A DNA stretch of 64,000 bases from Streptomyces sp. TSRI0107 (GTDB lineage: Bacteria; Actinomycetota; Actinomycetes; Streptomycetales; Streptomycetaceae): assembly GCF_001905845.1 (NCBI RefSeq), contig NZ_LIVZ01000021.1:1-64000 (forward strand). The letters run 5' to 3'. Under the pieces are notes generated by a model. The model did not search any database and was not told where the DNA came from. It saw only the letters and a program-made list of their open reading frames with translations. This document shows positions 7,989-16,107 of this stretch, in pieces. Position 1 is the first letter of the stretch; the number at the start of each line of letters is the position of its first letter. The translations under genes were made by a program, and so were the position numbers.

Positions 7989-10406
7989 GGCGAACATGCC
8001 GGCCAGTGGTTGCTCGGTCCACACGATCTTGCCCTCACGGGTGTACCGGGTGCCCCAGCGTTCGGTCATCTGGGCCACCAGGAACAAGCCGCGCCCGCCC
8101 TCGTCGGTGGTGCGGGCGCGGCGCAGGTGGGGTGAGGTGTGGCTGGCGTCACCGACCTCGCACACCAGGCACCGTTCACGGATCAGCCGCAGGGTCGCGG
8201 GACCGCCGGCGTAGCGGTAGACGTTGGTGACCAGTTCGCTGGCGATCAGCGCGGTGCTGAACGCCAAGTGCTCCAGTCCCCATTCGGTCAGCTTCGCGGA
8301 GGTCAGGTCGCGGGCCCGAGCGGCGCTGGCAGGCTCCAGCGGCAGACACCAGGAGGCGACATCGTCCGGTGGCAGCATGCGCGTACGGGCGATCAGCAGG
8401 GCGACGTCGTCGCTGGGGCGCGATGGCACGAGCGAGTCGACCACCGCCTGGCATGTGCGTTCCAGCGCGTCGGTGGGGCGGGTGAGCGCTGCGCGCAACT
8501 TGGTCAGGCCGGCGTCGGCATCGATGTGACGTTCGCCGATGAGTCCGTTGGTGTAGAGGCACAGCAGGCTTCCCTCGGCCAGTTCGACGTCCCGTGCCTC
8601 GAACGGCAGGCCGCCCAGGCCGAGCGGTGGGCCGGCGGGCAGGTCCAGCAGAGACACCTGTCCGTCCGGCGCGGTCACCACGGGCGGCGGGTGGCCTGCG
8701 CGGGCCATGGAGCACCGCCCGGAGACCGGGTCGTACACCGCGTACAGGCAGGTGGCGCCGACGACCTGCTCGCCCACGGGCGGTTCGCCGACCGCTTCCT
8801 GTTCGGCCGCCAGGAGGTTGACCAGGTCGTCGAGACGGGACAGGACCTCGTCCGGTTCCAGGTCGAGGCTGGCGAGCGTGTGTACGGCGGTACGCAGCCG
8901 CCCCATGGTGGCGGCGGCGTGGATGCCGCGTCCCACCACGTCGCCCACGACGAGGGCGACCCGGGCACCGGACAGGGGAATGACGTCGAACCAGTCGCCG
9001 CCCAGGCCGGAGGCCGCGCTGGCCGGCAGGTACCGCAGGGCCACCTCGACGGCCGACTGGTCCGGCACCTCCCGCAGCAGAAGGCTGCTCTGCAGGGTGA
9101 GCGCGGTCTGCTGCTGCTGGGTGAAGCGCCGGGCGTTGTCGATGGCGACGGCGGCGCGCGCGGCGAGTTCCTGGGCGAGGGTGAGATCGTCCGCCTCGAA
9201 GGGATCGGGACGGCGCGAACGCCACAGGGTCATCACTCCGAGCACCAGGCCACGGGCGGCGACAGGGACCACGATCAACGAGTGAGCGCCCAGCTCCGGA
9301 GCGCGGGCCCCCCGGTGCCCCTCGGCGGAGAACCAGGAGAACCAGTCGGGCGGGAGCACCGCTTCCAGGACGGGCCGTCCTTCGGTCAGGCATCGGGCCT
9401 GGGGTGTGTCCGGCGCGAACTCCACCGGCTCGGGGTGGGGCGGGCCGGCCTGGGCACCGATGCCGCTGGTTCCCACACGTACCACCGGCCCTGCGAGGGG
9501 CCGCGCCAGTTCCTCACCGCGCGTCACGGGCTGGAGCAGGTCCACTGACGCGTGGTCGGCGAGGTGCGGCACCATCACCTCGGCGAGTTCCCGGGCCGTC
9601 TCCGCCACGTCGAGGGTGGTGCCGATACGACCGCCGGCCTCGTCGAGGAGCGCGAGCCGGCGCTGGGCGCGATGGCGTTCGGTGATGTCCTCGATCATCT
9701 CGGCGACACCCAGGATGCGGCCGGAAGGATCCTCCATCGGGAAGGACGAGACCATCGCGACCCGCTCGCGTGCCGGATCCTGCTCCAGGCGAGTGAACTG
9801 CTCGGAGTAGATCAACGGCCTTCGGGTCTCCATCACCTGGCGCACACGGTCCACGGCCTTGCGCGCGTCGTCGGGGAGGAGGAAACAGCCGGTGGGCAGC
9901 CCCCGGAAGTCCGCTGCCGGGACGCCGCTGAAGCGTTCGACGGCCCGGTTGACCCGGAGAAGCCGCAGGTCGGGGCCGTGGACGACCAGGCCGATCGGGC
10001 ACCGGCGGTACAAGCCCTCGAGAACCGCGCGGTCCCTTTGCCACTCCAGGACGTCAGCCGCGAGCGCCCCGGCGAGCAACCACTCGCGGACCCGGCCGTC
10101 GCGCCAGAGCGCGTGGGCCCTGAGCCCCATCTCGACGAGCCGCCCGTCGCGGTGCCGCACGTTGAGCACCCCGAACCAGCCGCCGGTTCTCCTGGCGTCC
10201 GCCGCGGCCTCTCGGACAGCCGGCAGATCGCCAGGATCCACGAGCACGCCGAGGGCCGAACGACCGATCACGGCTGTGTCCGGATGACCGAGCAGTTCCT
10301 GGGCCCGCCGGTTCCATCCGACCACGACGCCCCGGTCGTCGAGAACCGCCAGGGCGGCGAGGTGCTGGGCGAACGGATCGTCGTGGCTTTCGCTGAGCTC
10401 GGTCAT
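7986..10406 (-). CDS. PAS-PAS-GAF-PP2C(SpoIIE)-ATPase signalling protein
   Basis: About 806 residues. Domains in order: PAS (about 10-110), PAS with PAC (about 125-245), GAF (about 260-420), SpoIIE-type PP2C phosphatase (about 440-650, with GGDWFDVIPL and VGDVVGRG metal-site motifs), and a C-terminal HATPase_c anti-sigma-factor kinase-like domain (about 675-800, N-box ASELVTNVYRYAG). One chain thus carries sensing domains plus both the phosphatase and the serine-kinase-like activities of a partner-switching circuit, a known Streptomyces layout. ATG 10406 follows GGAGAAG; GTG 10418 is the alternative. No anti-sigma antagonist gene is adjacent. Confidence 0.85.
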   Translation of the reverse strand: MTELSESHDDPFAQHLAALAVLDDRGVVVGWNRRAQELLGHPDTAVIGRSALGVLVDPGDLPAVREAAADARRTGGWFGVLNVRHRDGRLVEMGLRAHALWRDGRVREWLLAGALAADVLEWQRDRAVLEGLYRRCPIGLVVHGPDLRLLRVNRAVERFSGVPAADFRGLPTGCFLLPDDARKAVDRVRQVMETRRPLIYSEQFTRLEQDPARERVAMVSSFPMEDPSGRILGVAEMIEDITERHRAQRRLALLDEAGGRIGTTLDVAETARELAEVMVPHLADHASVDLLQPVTRGEELARPLAGPVVRVGTSGIGAQAGPPHPEPVEFAPDTPQARCLTEGRPVLEAVLPPDWFSWFSAEGHRGARAPELGAHSLIVVPVAARGLVLGVMTLWRSRRPDPFEADDLTLAQELAARAAVAIDNARRFTQQQQTALTLQSSLLLREVPDQSAVEVALRYLPASAASGLGGDWFDVIPLSGARVALVVGDVVGRGIHAAATMGRLRTAVHTLASLDLEPDEVLSRLDDLVNLLAAEQEAVGEPPVGEQVVGATCLYAVYDPVSGRCSMARAGHPPPVVTAPDGQVSLLDLPAGPPLGLGGLPFEARDVELAEGSLLCLYTNGLIGERHIDADAGLTKLRAALTRPTDALERTCQAVVDSLVPSRPSDDVALLIARTRMLPPDDVASWCLPLEPASAARARDLTSAKLTEWGLEHLAFSTALIASELVTNVYRYAGGPATLRLIRERCLVCEVGDASHTSPHLRRARTTDEGGRGLFLVAQMTERWGTRYTREGKIVWTEQPLAGMFA

Positions 10407-10544
10407 CCGCTTCTCCACCGCTGGACACCACCTTGTGCAAGCCTATTGAATCCGGTGGCGCCGCGGCCTCGCCCACGCAGTGGCACGGCGTGGCGGGCAT
10501 CGCGCTTCCGGCACCGCAAGGCCTCAGGCGGTCGGGCCGCCGGA

Positions 10545-11237
10545 TCAGCGGTGGCCGGGGAACCGGAGGGCGTTCGCCCAGAGGCGGGTGACCGTCGACA
10601 CCAGTTCCTCGAAGTCCGCAGGCGTGCCCCCTTCCTGCCGTTCACCGAGCACGAAGGCGTTGTACGCCATGACGCTGACCATGCCCGACAGCGCTCGGGA
10701 GGCCATCATCGGATCGACCCCGCGGTCTGCGACACCTCGCGCCTGCAGCTCGGCGATGCCGCGGGCATTGCGGCGGATGAACGCGTCGGCGCGCCGGCTC
10801 CGGAACTCGCGGAACTCCGGCTCCACTTGCGCGACCTGTTCCAGCAGGCCCATCAGCTTCGCGTTCCTTCTGTATGCCTCCAGATACGCGCGATTGCTCG
10901 CTTCGAGCACCGCGTAGGGGTCGTCGGCATCCTGCACCCGGCCCATGCCGGGGTGCATCATGTCCTCCTGCGCCTCCAGGAGGACGGCGGCAAGCACCTC
11001 TTCCTTGTTGGCGAAGTAGGTGTAGAAGGATCCCGCCGCGCATCGAGCCTCTTTGGTGATGTCGGTCAGGCGGGTGTCGAGGTAGCCGTCCCGTTCGAAC
11101 ACCTTCCGGGCCGCTTGCACCAATGCGGCCCGTGTCCGTGCTCCACGCTTCGTCGTGGGCGGCTCACGAAGCTGCGAGCGGGGTGCCATGGGCGGTGCCT
11201 GCTCGCCGTCGATCTCCTCGGGCCCGGTGGTCTCCAT
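10545..11237 (-). CDS. TetR-family transcriptional repressor
   Basis: The 230-residue protein has a TetR helix-turn-helix (TRAALVQAARKVFERDGYLDT then GSFYTYFANKEEVLAAV) and an all-helical ligand domain. ATG 11237 is preferred, with AAGG eight bases upstream. The more distal ATG at 11273 lies inside an operator-like palindrome (11253-11272) that would then be coding. That palindrome shares its pattern with one before the thiolase gene, so the protein probably represses itself and the thiolase/HAD operon. TetR proteins of this kind often sense acyl-CoA thioesters; that is inference. Confidence 0.82.
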   Translation of the reverse strand: METTGPEEIDGEQAPPMAPRSQLREPPTTKRGARTRAALVQAARKVFERDGYLDTRLTDITKEARCAAGSFYTYFANKEEVLAAVLLEAQEDMMHPGMGRVQDADDPYAVLEASNRAYLEAYRRNAKLMGLLEQVAQVEPEFREFRSRRADAFIRRNARGIAELQARGVADRGVDPMMASRALSGMVSVMAYNAFVLGERQEGGTPADFEELVSTVTRLWANALRFPGHR

Positions 11238-11252
11238 CCAGGGAACCTTACT

Positions 11253-11272
11253 TGAATCCGACACCACGTTCA
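11253..11272. promoter_or_regulatory. Operator-like palindrome before the TetR gene
   Basis: The 20-bp element TGAA-TCC-GACACC-ACG-TTCA matches the pattern TGAA-N3-GACGTC-N3-TTCA of the thiolase upstream site (13258-13277), with matches extending outside the core. It lies 15 bp before the chosen start of the TetR gene, as expected for autoregulation. Confidence 0.6.
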
Positions 11273-11294
11273 TGCCTCCGACCGGGGTGCGCGG

Positions 11295-11933
11295 TCAAGC
11301 GCCGATTCCGAAGCGTTCGGCGAGTTGACGGCGGGTGTCGGCGGCGCTGGTGTGCAGTACGCCCCCGATTCCGATCCGTGCCGCTCCGTCGAGGTTCTGC
11401 CGCAGATCGTCGATCATGACCGCCTTCCCGGGGTCGACGCCGAGGCGTTCACACGCGAGCGCGTAGATCCGCCGGGAGGGCTTGCGTATCCCGACCTCGC
11501 CGGAGATCACGATCACATCGGCGACAGCGGCGAGTTCGACGCCGTCGTAGGTCCCGGTACCGAACGAATTGGACACGAGCGCGACCGGATGGCCGGCGGC
11601 TCGGAGGTCACCGAGCAGCGCGAGCATGTCCTGGTCGATCGAGATCCCCGCCTGCATCCGGGCCGTGAGCCCCTCGGCGGATACGTCCGCGCCGTGGGCG
11701 CGGAGACGTTCGGCGAATCCTCGCTCGAAGGCTTCGGTGTCGATACGGCCGCACTCGTGGTCCGCCAGGAGCGCGCGCGACGGCTGGTCCCGAGAGAGGA
11801 GTTCCAGCGGCAGGCGCGGGTCGCCGCCGAGGGAGGCGCCGAACTCGGTGAAGGCACGCAACACGCTTGAGGTGATGACACCGCCGAAGTCCACCAGGAC
11901 CGCGCTTCGCACATCGTCCGTCACGTTCGGCAC
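11295..11933 (-). CDS. HAD-superfamily protein with a degenerate first motif
   Basis: The 212-residue protein has HAD class IA features: LVDFGGV (Asp15 as nucleophile), SNSFG (motif II), a lysine in GIRKPS and MIDDLRQN (motif IV). The usual DxD has become DFG, so the general acid two residues after the nucleophile is missing. This is common in the epoxide-hydrolase-N-terminal-like and acyl-CoA-dehydrogenase-associated HAD proteins, and phosphatase activity may be absent. One base separates it from the thiolase gene upstream, so they form an operon. Confidence 0.8.
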   Translation of the reverse strand: MPNVTDDVRSAVLVDFGGVITSSVLRAFTEFGASLGGDPRLPLELLSRDQPSRALLADHECGRIDTEAFERGFAERLRAHGADVSAEGLTARMQAGISIDQDMLALLGDLRAAGHPVALVSNSFGTGTYDGVELAAVADVIVISGEVGIRKPSRRIYALACERLGVDPGKAVMIDDLRQNLDGAARIGIGGVLHTSAADTRRQLAERFGIGA

Positions 11934-11934
11934 C

Positions 11935-13134
11935 TCAGACAGCCTCGAACAGCCCGGCCGCGCCCATGCCGCCGCCGACGCACATGGAGATCACCACATA
12001 CCGAACGCCCCGGCGCTTGGCCTCGATGAGGGCATGCCCGACCAGCCGGGCACCGGTCATCCCGTACGGATGACCGACGGAGATGGCGCCGCCGTCGACG
12101 TTGAACCGCTCCGGGTCGATGTGCAGTTCGTCCCGGCAGTACAGCGCCTGGGAAGCGAACGCCTCGTTGAGCTCCCACAGGCCGATGTCGTCGACGGTCA
12201 GGCCGTGCTGCTTCAGCAGCTTCGGAATGGCGAAGACCGGCCCGATGCCCATCTCCTCCGGCCCGCAGCCGGCGACGGCCATGCCCCGGTAGATCCCCAG
12301 CGGCTCCAGTCCGCGGCGCTCGGCCTCCTTCGACTCCATCAGCACCGACGCCGAGGCCCCGTCCGAGAGCTGCGAGGAGTTGCCCGCCGTGACGGTGGAA
12401 CGCGCGCTCACCTGACCGTCGGGCAGCACCGGCCGCAGCCCGGCCAGGCCCTCCAGAGTCGTCGACGCTCGGTTGCCCTCGTCCCGGGCCAGGGTCACCT
12501 CCTCGTCCCGCACCTCTCCGGACTCCTTGTCCAGGACCTTCTTGACGCTGGGAAGCGCGACGATCTCCCGGTCGAACCGGCCGGCCTCCTGCGCCGCCGC
12601 GGTGCGCTGCTGCGACAGCAGCGCGAACTCGTCCTGGCGTTCACGGCTCACGCCGTAGCGCTCGGCGACGATCTCGGCCGTGTGCAGCATCGGCATGTAG
12701 ATGCTCGGCTTGTGCTCGACCAGCCAGGGGTCCGCCATGCGGTGGGTGTTCATGTGGTCGTTCTGCACCAGGGAGATCGACTCGACACCGCCGCCGACAG
12801 CGACCTGCATGCCGTCCGTGACGATCTGCTTGGCGGCCGTGGCGATGGCCATCAGGCCCGACGAGCACTGCCGGTCGATCGACATCCCCGACACGGTGTC
12901 CGGAAGACCCGCACGCAGAACGGCCTGTCGCGCGACATTGACGCCGGAGGACCCCTGCTGCACGGCGCAGCCGAAGATCACATCCTCGACCTCACCTCCC
13001 TCGAGCCCGGCGCGCCGCACGGCGTGCGACAGGGCATGGGCGGCGAGTTCCTGCGCCTGGGTGTCGTTGAACGCGCCGCGGTAGGCCTTTCCGATGGGCG
13101 TCCGGGCCGTCGAAACGATGACTGCTTCCCTCAT
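11935..13134 (-). CDS. Thiolase (acetyl-CoA acyltransferase)
   Basis: The 399-residue protein has the full thiolase set: Cys90 (DRQCSSG) as acyl acceptor, NEAFA, the histidine in GGAISVGHPYGMTGAR and the second cysteine in CVGGGMGAAG. It cleaves or condenses 3-ketoacyl-CoA, the last step of beta-oxidation. It leads an operon with the HAD gene. The upstream region holds a tandem repeat and two operator-like palindromes shared with the divergent alpha/beta-hydrolase. Together with the nearby SDR, MDR and TetR genes this points to regulated fatty-acid-like catabolism. Confidence 0.88.
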   Translation of the reverse strand: MREAVIVSTARTPIGKAYRGAFNDTQAQELAAHALSHAVRRAGLEGGEVEDVIFGCAVQQGSSGVNVARQAVLRAGLPDTVSGMSIDRQCSSGLMAIATAAKQIVTDGMQVAVGGGVESISLVQNDHMNTHRMADPWLVEHKPSIYMPMLHTAEIVAERYGVSRERQDEFALLSQQRTAAAQEAGRFDREIVALPSVKKVLDKESGEVRDEEVTLARDEGNRASTTLEGLAGLRPVLPDGQVSARSTVTAGNSSQLSDGASASVLMESKEAERRGLEPLGIYRGMAVAGCGPEEMGIGPVFAIPKLLKQHGLTVDDIGLWELNEAFASQALYCRDELHIDPERFNVDGGAISVGHPYGMTGARLVGHALIEAKRRGVRYVVISMCVGGGMGAAGLFEAV

Positions 13135-13159
13135 GTCGCCTCACTGCTCCTCTGGTTCG

Positions 13160-13231
13160 GTTCGTCCGTGAGCTTCGGTCGTTCGTGAGCGTCGGTCGTT
13201 CGTGAGCTTCGGGCCGTCCGTGAGCTTCGGG
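13160..13231. repeat. Tandem 17-18 bp repeat in the thiolase leader
   Basis: Four imperfect copies of a unit like GTCGTTCGTGAGCTTCG occupy most of the thiolase 5' region, between its start codon and the operator palindrome. They would be in the untranslated leader of the transcript if the promoter overlaps the palindrome. Confidence 0.75.
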
Positions 13232-13257
13232 TCCGGAAGTCCGAGCGTCGTTATAGT

Positions 13258-13277
13258 TGAATTCGACGTCAGGTTCA
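13258..13277. promoter_or_regulatory. Operator-like palindrome in the thiolase/hydrolase intergenic region
   Basis: The 20-bp element TGAA-TTC-GACGTC-AGG-TTCA is palindromic in its ends and centre, and AGT/ACT flanks extend it to 26 bp (13255-13280). A related element precedes the TetR gene at 11253-11272. It lies 124 bp before the thiolase and 67 bp before the hydrolase start. Confidence 0.65.
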
Positions 13278-13316
13278 ACTGCCACCCTTGACAGCCCACC
13301 CCCTCCAAGGAAAAGC

Positions 13317-13332
13317 TACCGACTAGTTGGTA
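13317..13332. promoter_or_regulatory. Operator-like palindrome before the alpha/beta hydrolase
   Basis: TACCGACTAGTTGGTA matches the pattern TRCCGACYAGTNGGTA found also at 5667-5682 and 17919-17934. It ends two bases before the GGGGAGG ribosome site of the hydrolase gene, a position where a bound repressor would block transcription. Confidence 0.6.
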
Positions 13333-13343
13333 TGGGGAGGTGA

Positions 13344-14186
13344 ATGGTGACCCAGCTGAGCATCCCCACGGGTGCGGGCGTGTTCGATGCCATCGCGGCG
13401 GGTCCGCCCGAAGGCCGCCCGGTGCTGTTGCTGCACGGTTTCCCGCAGACAGGGCTGGTGTGGCGGCGGCAGATCGCGGCGTTGGCGGCGCACGGCTACC
13501 GGGTGGTGGCACCCGACCAGCGTGGGTACTCCCCCGGCGCCCGCCCCCAGCGCCCCGAGGACTATCGCATCGGCCTTCTCGTCGACGACGTGGTAGCGAT
13601 CAGCGAACAACTGGGCTGGGCTGCGTTCGATCTGGTCGGCCATGACTGGGGAGGCGCGGTGGCCTGGTGGACCGCGCACACCCACCCCGGCCGGGTCCGC
13701 ACCCTGACCGTTGTCTCGACCCCGCACCCCGGCGCACTGGCAAACACCCTGCGCACCGACGAGGATCAGCGCGCACGTTCCCAATACATGATCGACTGGC
13801 GCGAGACACCGGCCACCGAGGAACGCATGCTCGCCCACGACGCCCGAACGCTTCGCGGCTTCTACGCCGAGACCGTCCCGCGAGACAGTGCGGACGCCTA
13901 CGTGCGCCACCTGTCCCAGCCGGGTGCTCTCACCGCGGCGCTGAACTGGTACCGGGCCGGCCGCCCCGACGGCGCGATCGGCGTCATCGACGTACCCACG
14001 CTGTATGTCTGGAGCACGGGGGACAGCGCGTTCGGGCCGGCAGCCGCGCAGGAGACCGCGAGGTGGGTCGACGGGCCGTACCGGTTCGAGACCCTCCCGG
14101 GCGTGAGCCACTGGATCCCCGAGGAAGCGCCCGACACTCTGAGCCGCCTGCTGCTCGACCACCTGCGAGCGCACGGCGAGCACTGA
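13344..14186 (+). CDS. Alpha/beta hydrolase, epoxide-hydrolase-like
   Basis: The 280-residue protein has an oxyanion HG at residues 31-32, nucleophile Asp101 in GHDWGG and His256 in GVSHWIPEEAP. Aspartate as nucleophile, rather than serine, marks the epoxide hydrolase/haloalkane dehalogenase branch. ATG 13344 or GTG 13347 can serve as start after GGGGAGG. The gene is divergent from the thiolase operon and carries the shared operator-like element, so it is probably induced with the acyl-catabolic genes. Confidence 0.85.
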   Translation: MVTQLSIPTGAGVFDAIAAGPPEGRPVLLLHGFPQTGLVWRRQIAALAAHGYRVVAPDQRGYSPGARPQRPEDYRIGLLVDDVVAISEQLGWAAFDLVGHDWGGAVAWWTAHTHPGRVRTLTVVSTPHPGALANTLRTDEDQRARSQYMIDWRETPATEERMLAHDARTLRGFYAETVPRDSADAYVRHLSQPGALTAALNWYRAGRPDGAIGVIDVPTLYVWSTGDSAFGPAAAQETARWVDGPYRFETLPGVSHWIPEEAPDTLSRLLLDHLRAHGEH

Positions 14187-14299
14187 ACCGGCAGCTAATA
14201 CGCCGTTCACCGAACGCCCTCGTTCACCAGACGCCCCATTTCACCGAACGCCCTCGTTCACCGGACACCCCGCCGTCGACTCTCCGAAGAGGTGACCCC

Positions 14300-15121
14300 A
14301 TGAAGGCAGCACGCGCGGCCTGGCGCCGTCTCGAGCCCGTACACGCCATGATCTACTTCGTCCCCGAGGGAAGGCGACGGTACGCCGAGCTCGGACTGGG
14401 CGGACGCGCCGGGTACTTCACCTCCCGGAGCGCCGCGTTCGGCCGGGCATCCGCCGAGCTGGTCATCTCGACCTTCTACAACTTCAACCCCGATGCCGTA
14501 CGGCGGGCGGTCGACGGAGCCTGGGACGCGACGACGCCGCAGCAGGTGCTGGACGCGCGGTACGCCGCGGCGGGCGAGGCCCTGCGGCGAGCGGGCATCC
14601 ACGAGTTGCCCGACCTGCACGAAGTCCTGGCGCTGACCCGCCGGGCCGCCGAGGCGGCCTGCGAACACGCGCAGGGCCGCCCGTTGTTCGCGGCTCATGC
14701 CGCGCTGCCCTGGCCGGAGGAGCCGGTACTGCAGCTGTGGCATGCCCAGACACTGCTCCGGGAGTTCCGCGGAGACGGCCATGTCGCGTGCCTGCTGAGC
14801 GAGGGCGTCGGGGGCTTGGAGGCCCTGATCCTGCACGCCGCGACCGGCGACGTTCCGGTCGACTTCCTCAAGGCGAGCCGTGCATGGCCCGAGGAGGCGT
14901 GGACCGCCACCCAGGAGCGCCTGCGCGAGCGCGGTCTCCTCGACGGAGACTCCCTCAGCCCGGAAGGCGTGAGCCTGCGCCGGCACATCGAGGACCGCAC
15001 CGACCGTCTGGCCCTTCCCGCCTACGCGCCTCTGGGTGACGCCGGCTGTGAGCGTCTCGCCGAACTCGCGAGCCCCTTCGGCCGTGCGGTCGTCGACGCG
15101 GGCCTTCTCAAACTGCGCTGA
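14300..15121 (+). CDS. SCO6745-like family protein
   Basis: The 273-residue protein starts with ARAAWRRLEPVHAMIYFVPE and has the helix-rich layout of the actinobacterial SCO6745/SalK-like family, which contains a winged-helix-like domain and no known catalytic motif. Function unknown. The ATG at 14300 follows GAAGAGGTG. It lies 113 bp after the hydrolase and may be co-transcribed; it converges on the MDMPI gene. Confidence 0.65.
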   Translation: MKAARAAWRRLEPVHAMIYFVPEGRRRYAELGLGGRAGYFTSRSAAFGRASAELVISTFYNFNPDAVRRAVDGAWDATTPQQVLDARYAAAGEALRRAGIHELPDLHEVLALTRRAAEAACEHAQGRPLFAAHAALPWPEEPVLQLWHAQTLLREFRGDGHVACLLSEGVGGLEALILHAATGDVPVDFLKASRAWPEEAWTATQERLRERGLLDGDSLSPEGVSLRRHIEDRTDRLALPAYAPLGDAGCERLAELASPFGRAVVDAGLLKLR

Positions 15122-15150
15122 GGCGGGCCCTTGCCGGGGCCCGTCGGGCC

Positions 15151-15948
15151 TCAGAAGGCCGAGTTGGCGAACCAGTGAGCCAGCAGGTCCTCGTCCCCCT
15201 CGTGAGCGAGGCCGTCTGCCTCGTAGGGCAGGCGGCCGTAGACGAGCAGGAGCAGATCGGCCGCGGTTCCCCGGACGGTCGCGTCGGCGGTGTCCGGGGC
15301 CGGACGGGACGTGTCCAGTCCGAAGCCGTCGGGCCGCAGGCGAACCAGCCAGGCGTCGTCTCCGTCGGTCGTGCGGAAGCGGATGGTCCTGTCGGGGCCG
15401 CGCAGGTCGGCCACCTTGGGGGCGAAGAAGGCCGCGAAGGGCAGGTTGACCAGGAACTCGTCGATCCCGTCGACGGCGACCTGACGGTCGATGACGGGCC
15501 GGAGGCCGAGTGCGAGCTCGGCGTCGGCCCGGTGCAGCAGGGTCTCGAAGAGCATGCGGCGTGCCCAGAAGCGGGCGTGCTGGTCGACGCCCCACGCCCA
15601 CATGGGAAAGTCCGGGTCGGTGGCTGCGAAGGCGTCCGCGGCCACGGTCGCGCTCTCGGCCAGCCAGTCGGCGTATCCGTCCTCCTGTTCGGGGAGCCGC
15701 AGGTCCACCTCACGTGTACGCGGGGGTTCCTGGACGCGCGCCCGCAGCAGGGCCGAGAACCAACGCTGGACACTGCCCGTGTGCTTGACCAGGTCGGCGA
15801 GCGTCCAGCCGGGGCAGCTCGGCACCGCGGTGGCCAGGTCGGCGCCCCTGACCGCCGCGACGAACCGGGCGGTCTCCGCCGCGACCTCTCTGCGGTGATC
15901 CACCGGGGGGACAACGGATGCGGGCTCGGCGTGGTCGGCCGTGGTCAT
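15151..15948 (-). CDS. MDMPI-fold mycothiol-dependent enzyme (second copy)
   Basis: The 265-residue protein has the DinB-like MDMPI N-domain (PSCPGWTLADLVKHTGSVQRW) and the C-terminal small domain, like the paralogue at 4282-5082. The start MTTADHAEP at 15948 was chosen; in-frame extension upstream reads as low-quality Arg/Ser-rich sequence. It follows the SDR gene in the same direction after a gap holding a perfect 26-bp palindrome. Confidence 0.8.
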   Translation of the reverse strand: MTTADHAEPASVVPPVDHRREVAAETARFVAAVRGADLATAVPSCPGWTLADLVKHTGSVQRWFSALLRARVQEPPRTREVDLRLPEQEDGYADWLAESATVAADAFAATDPDFPMWAWGVDQHARFWARRMLFETLLHRADAELALGLRPVIDRQVAVDGIDEFLVNLPFAAFFAPKVADLRGPDRTIRFRTTDGDDAWLVRLRPDGFGLDTSRPAPDTADATVRGTAADLLLLVYGRLPYEADGLAHEGDEDLLAHWFANSAF

Positions 15949-16050
15949 CGTGAGACATGCCTTTCGAAGATGCTGCGGGGTCAGCCGGAGGGCTGACCGA
16001 GGACGGCTTGAGGAGCGGCAGAGGCGGCATGGGCAGGACACCCTGTGCGC

Positions 16051-16076
16051 CTGCCGGTGCACCGGTGCACCGGCAG
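16051..16076. repeat. Perfect 26-bp palindrome
   Basis: The stretch is its own reverse complement, centred on ACCGGT with CTGCCG/CGGCAG ends. It lies between the SDR stop and the MDMPI start on the same strand. It could fold as a terminator-like hairpin with no unpaired loop, or bind a dimeric regulator of the MDMPI gene. Neither is proven. Confidence 0.75.
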
Positions 16077-16107
16077 CCCGTGTCCGCCACGGACTGCCGG
16101 TGCGCCC

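Noticed and set aside
15949..16063. N-terminal extension of the MDMPI protein to 16062
   Set aside because: The extra 38 residues are Arg/Ser/Cys-rich, cross the 26-bp palindrome and have no family similarity.
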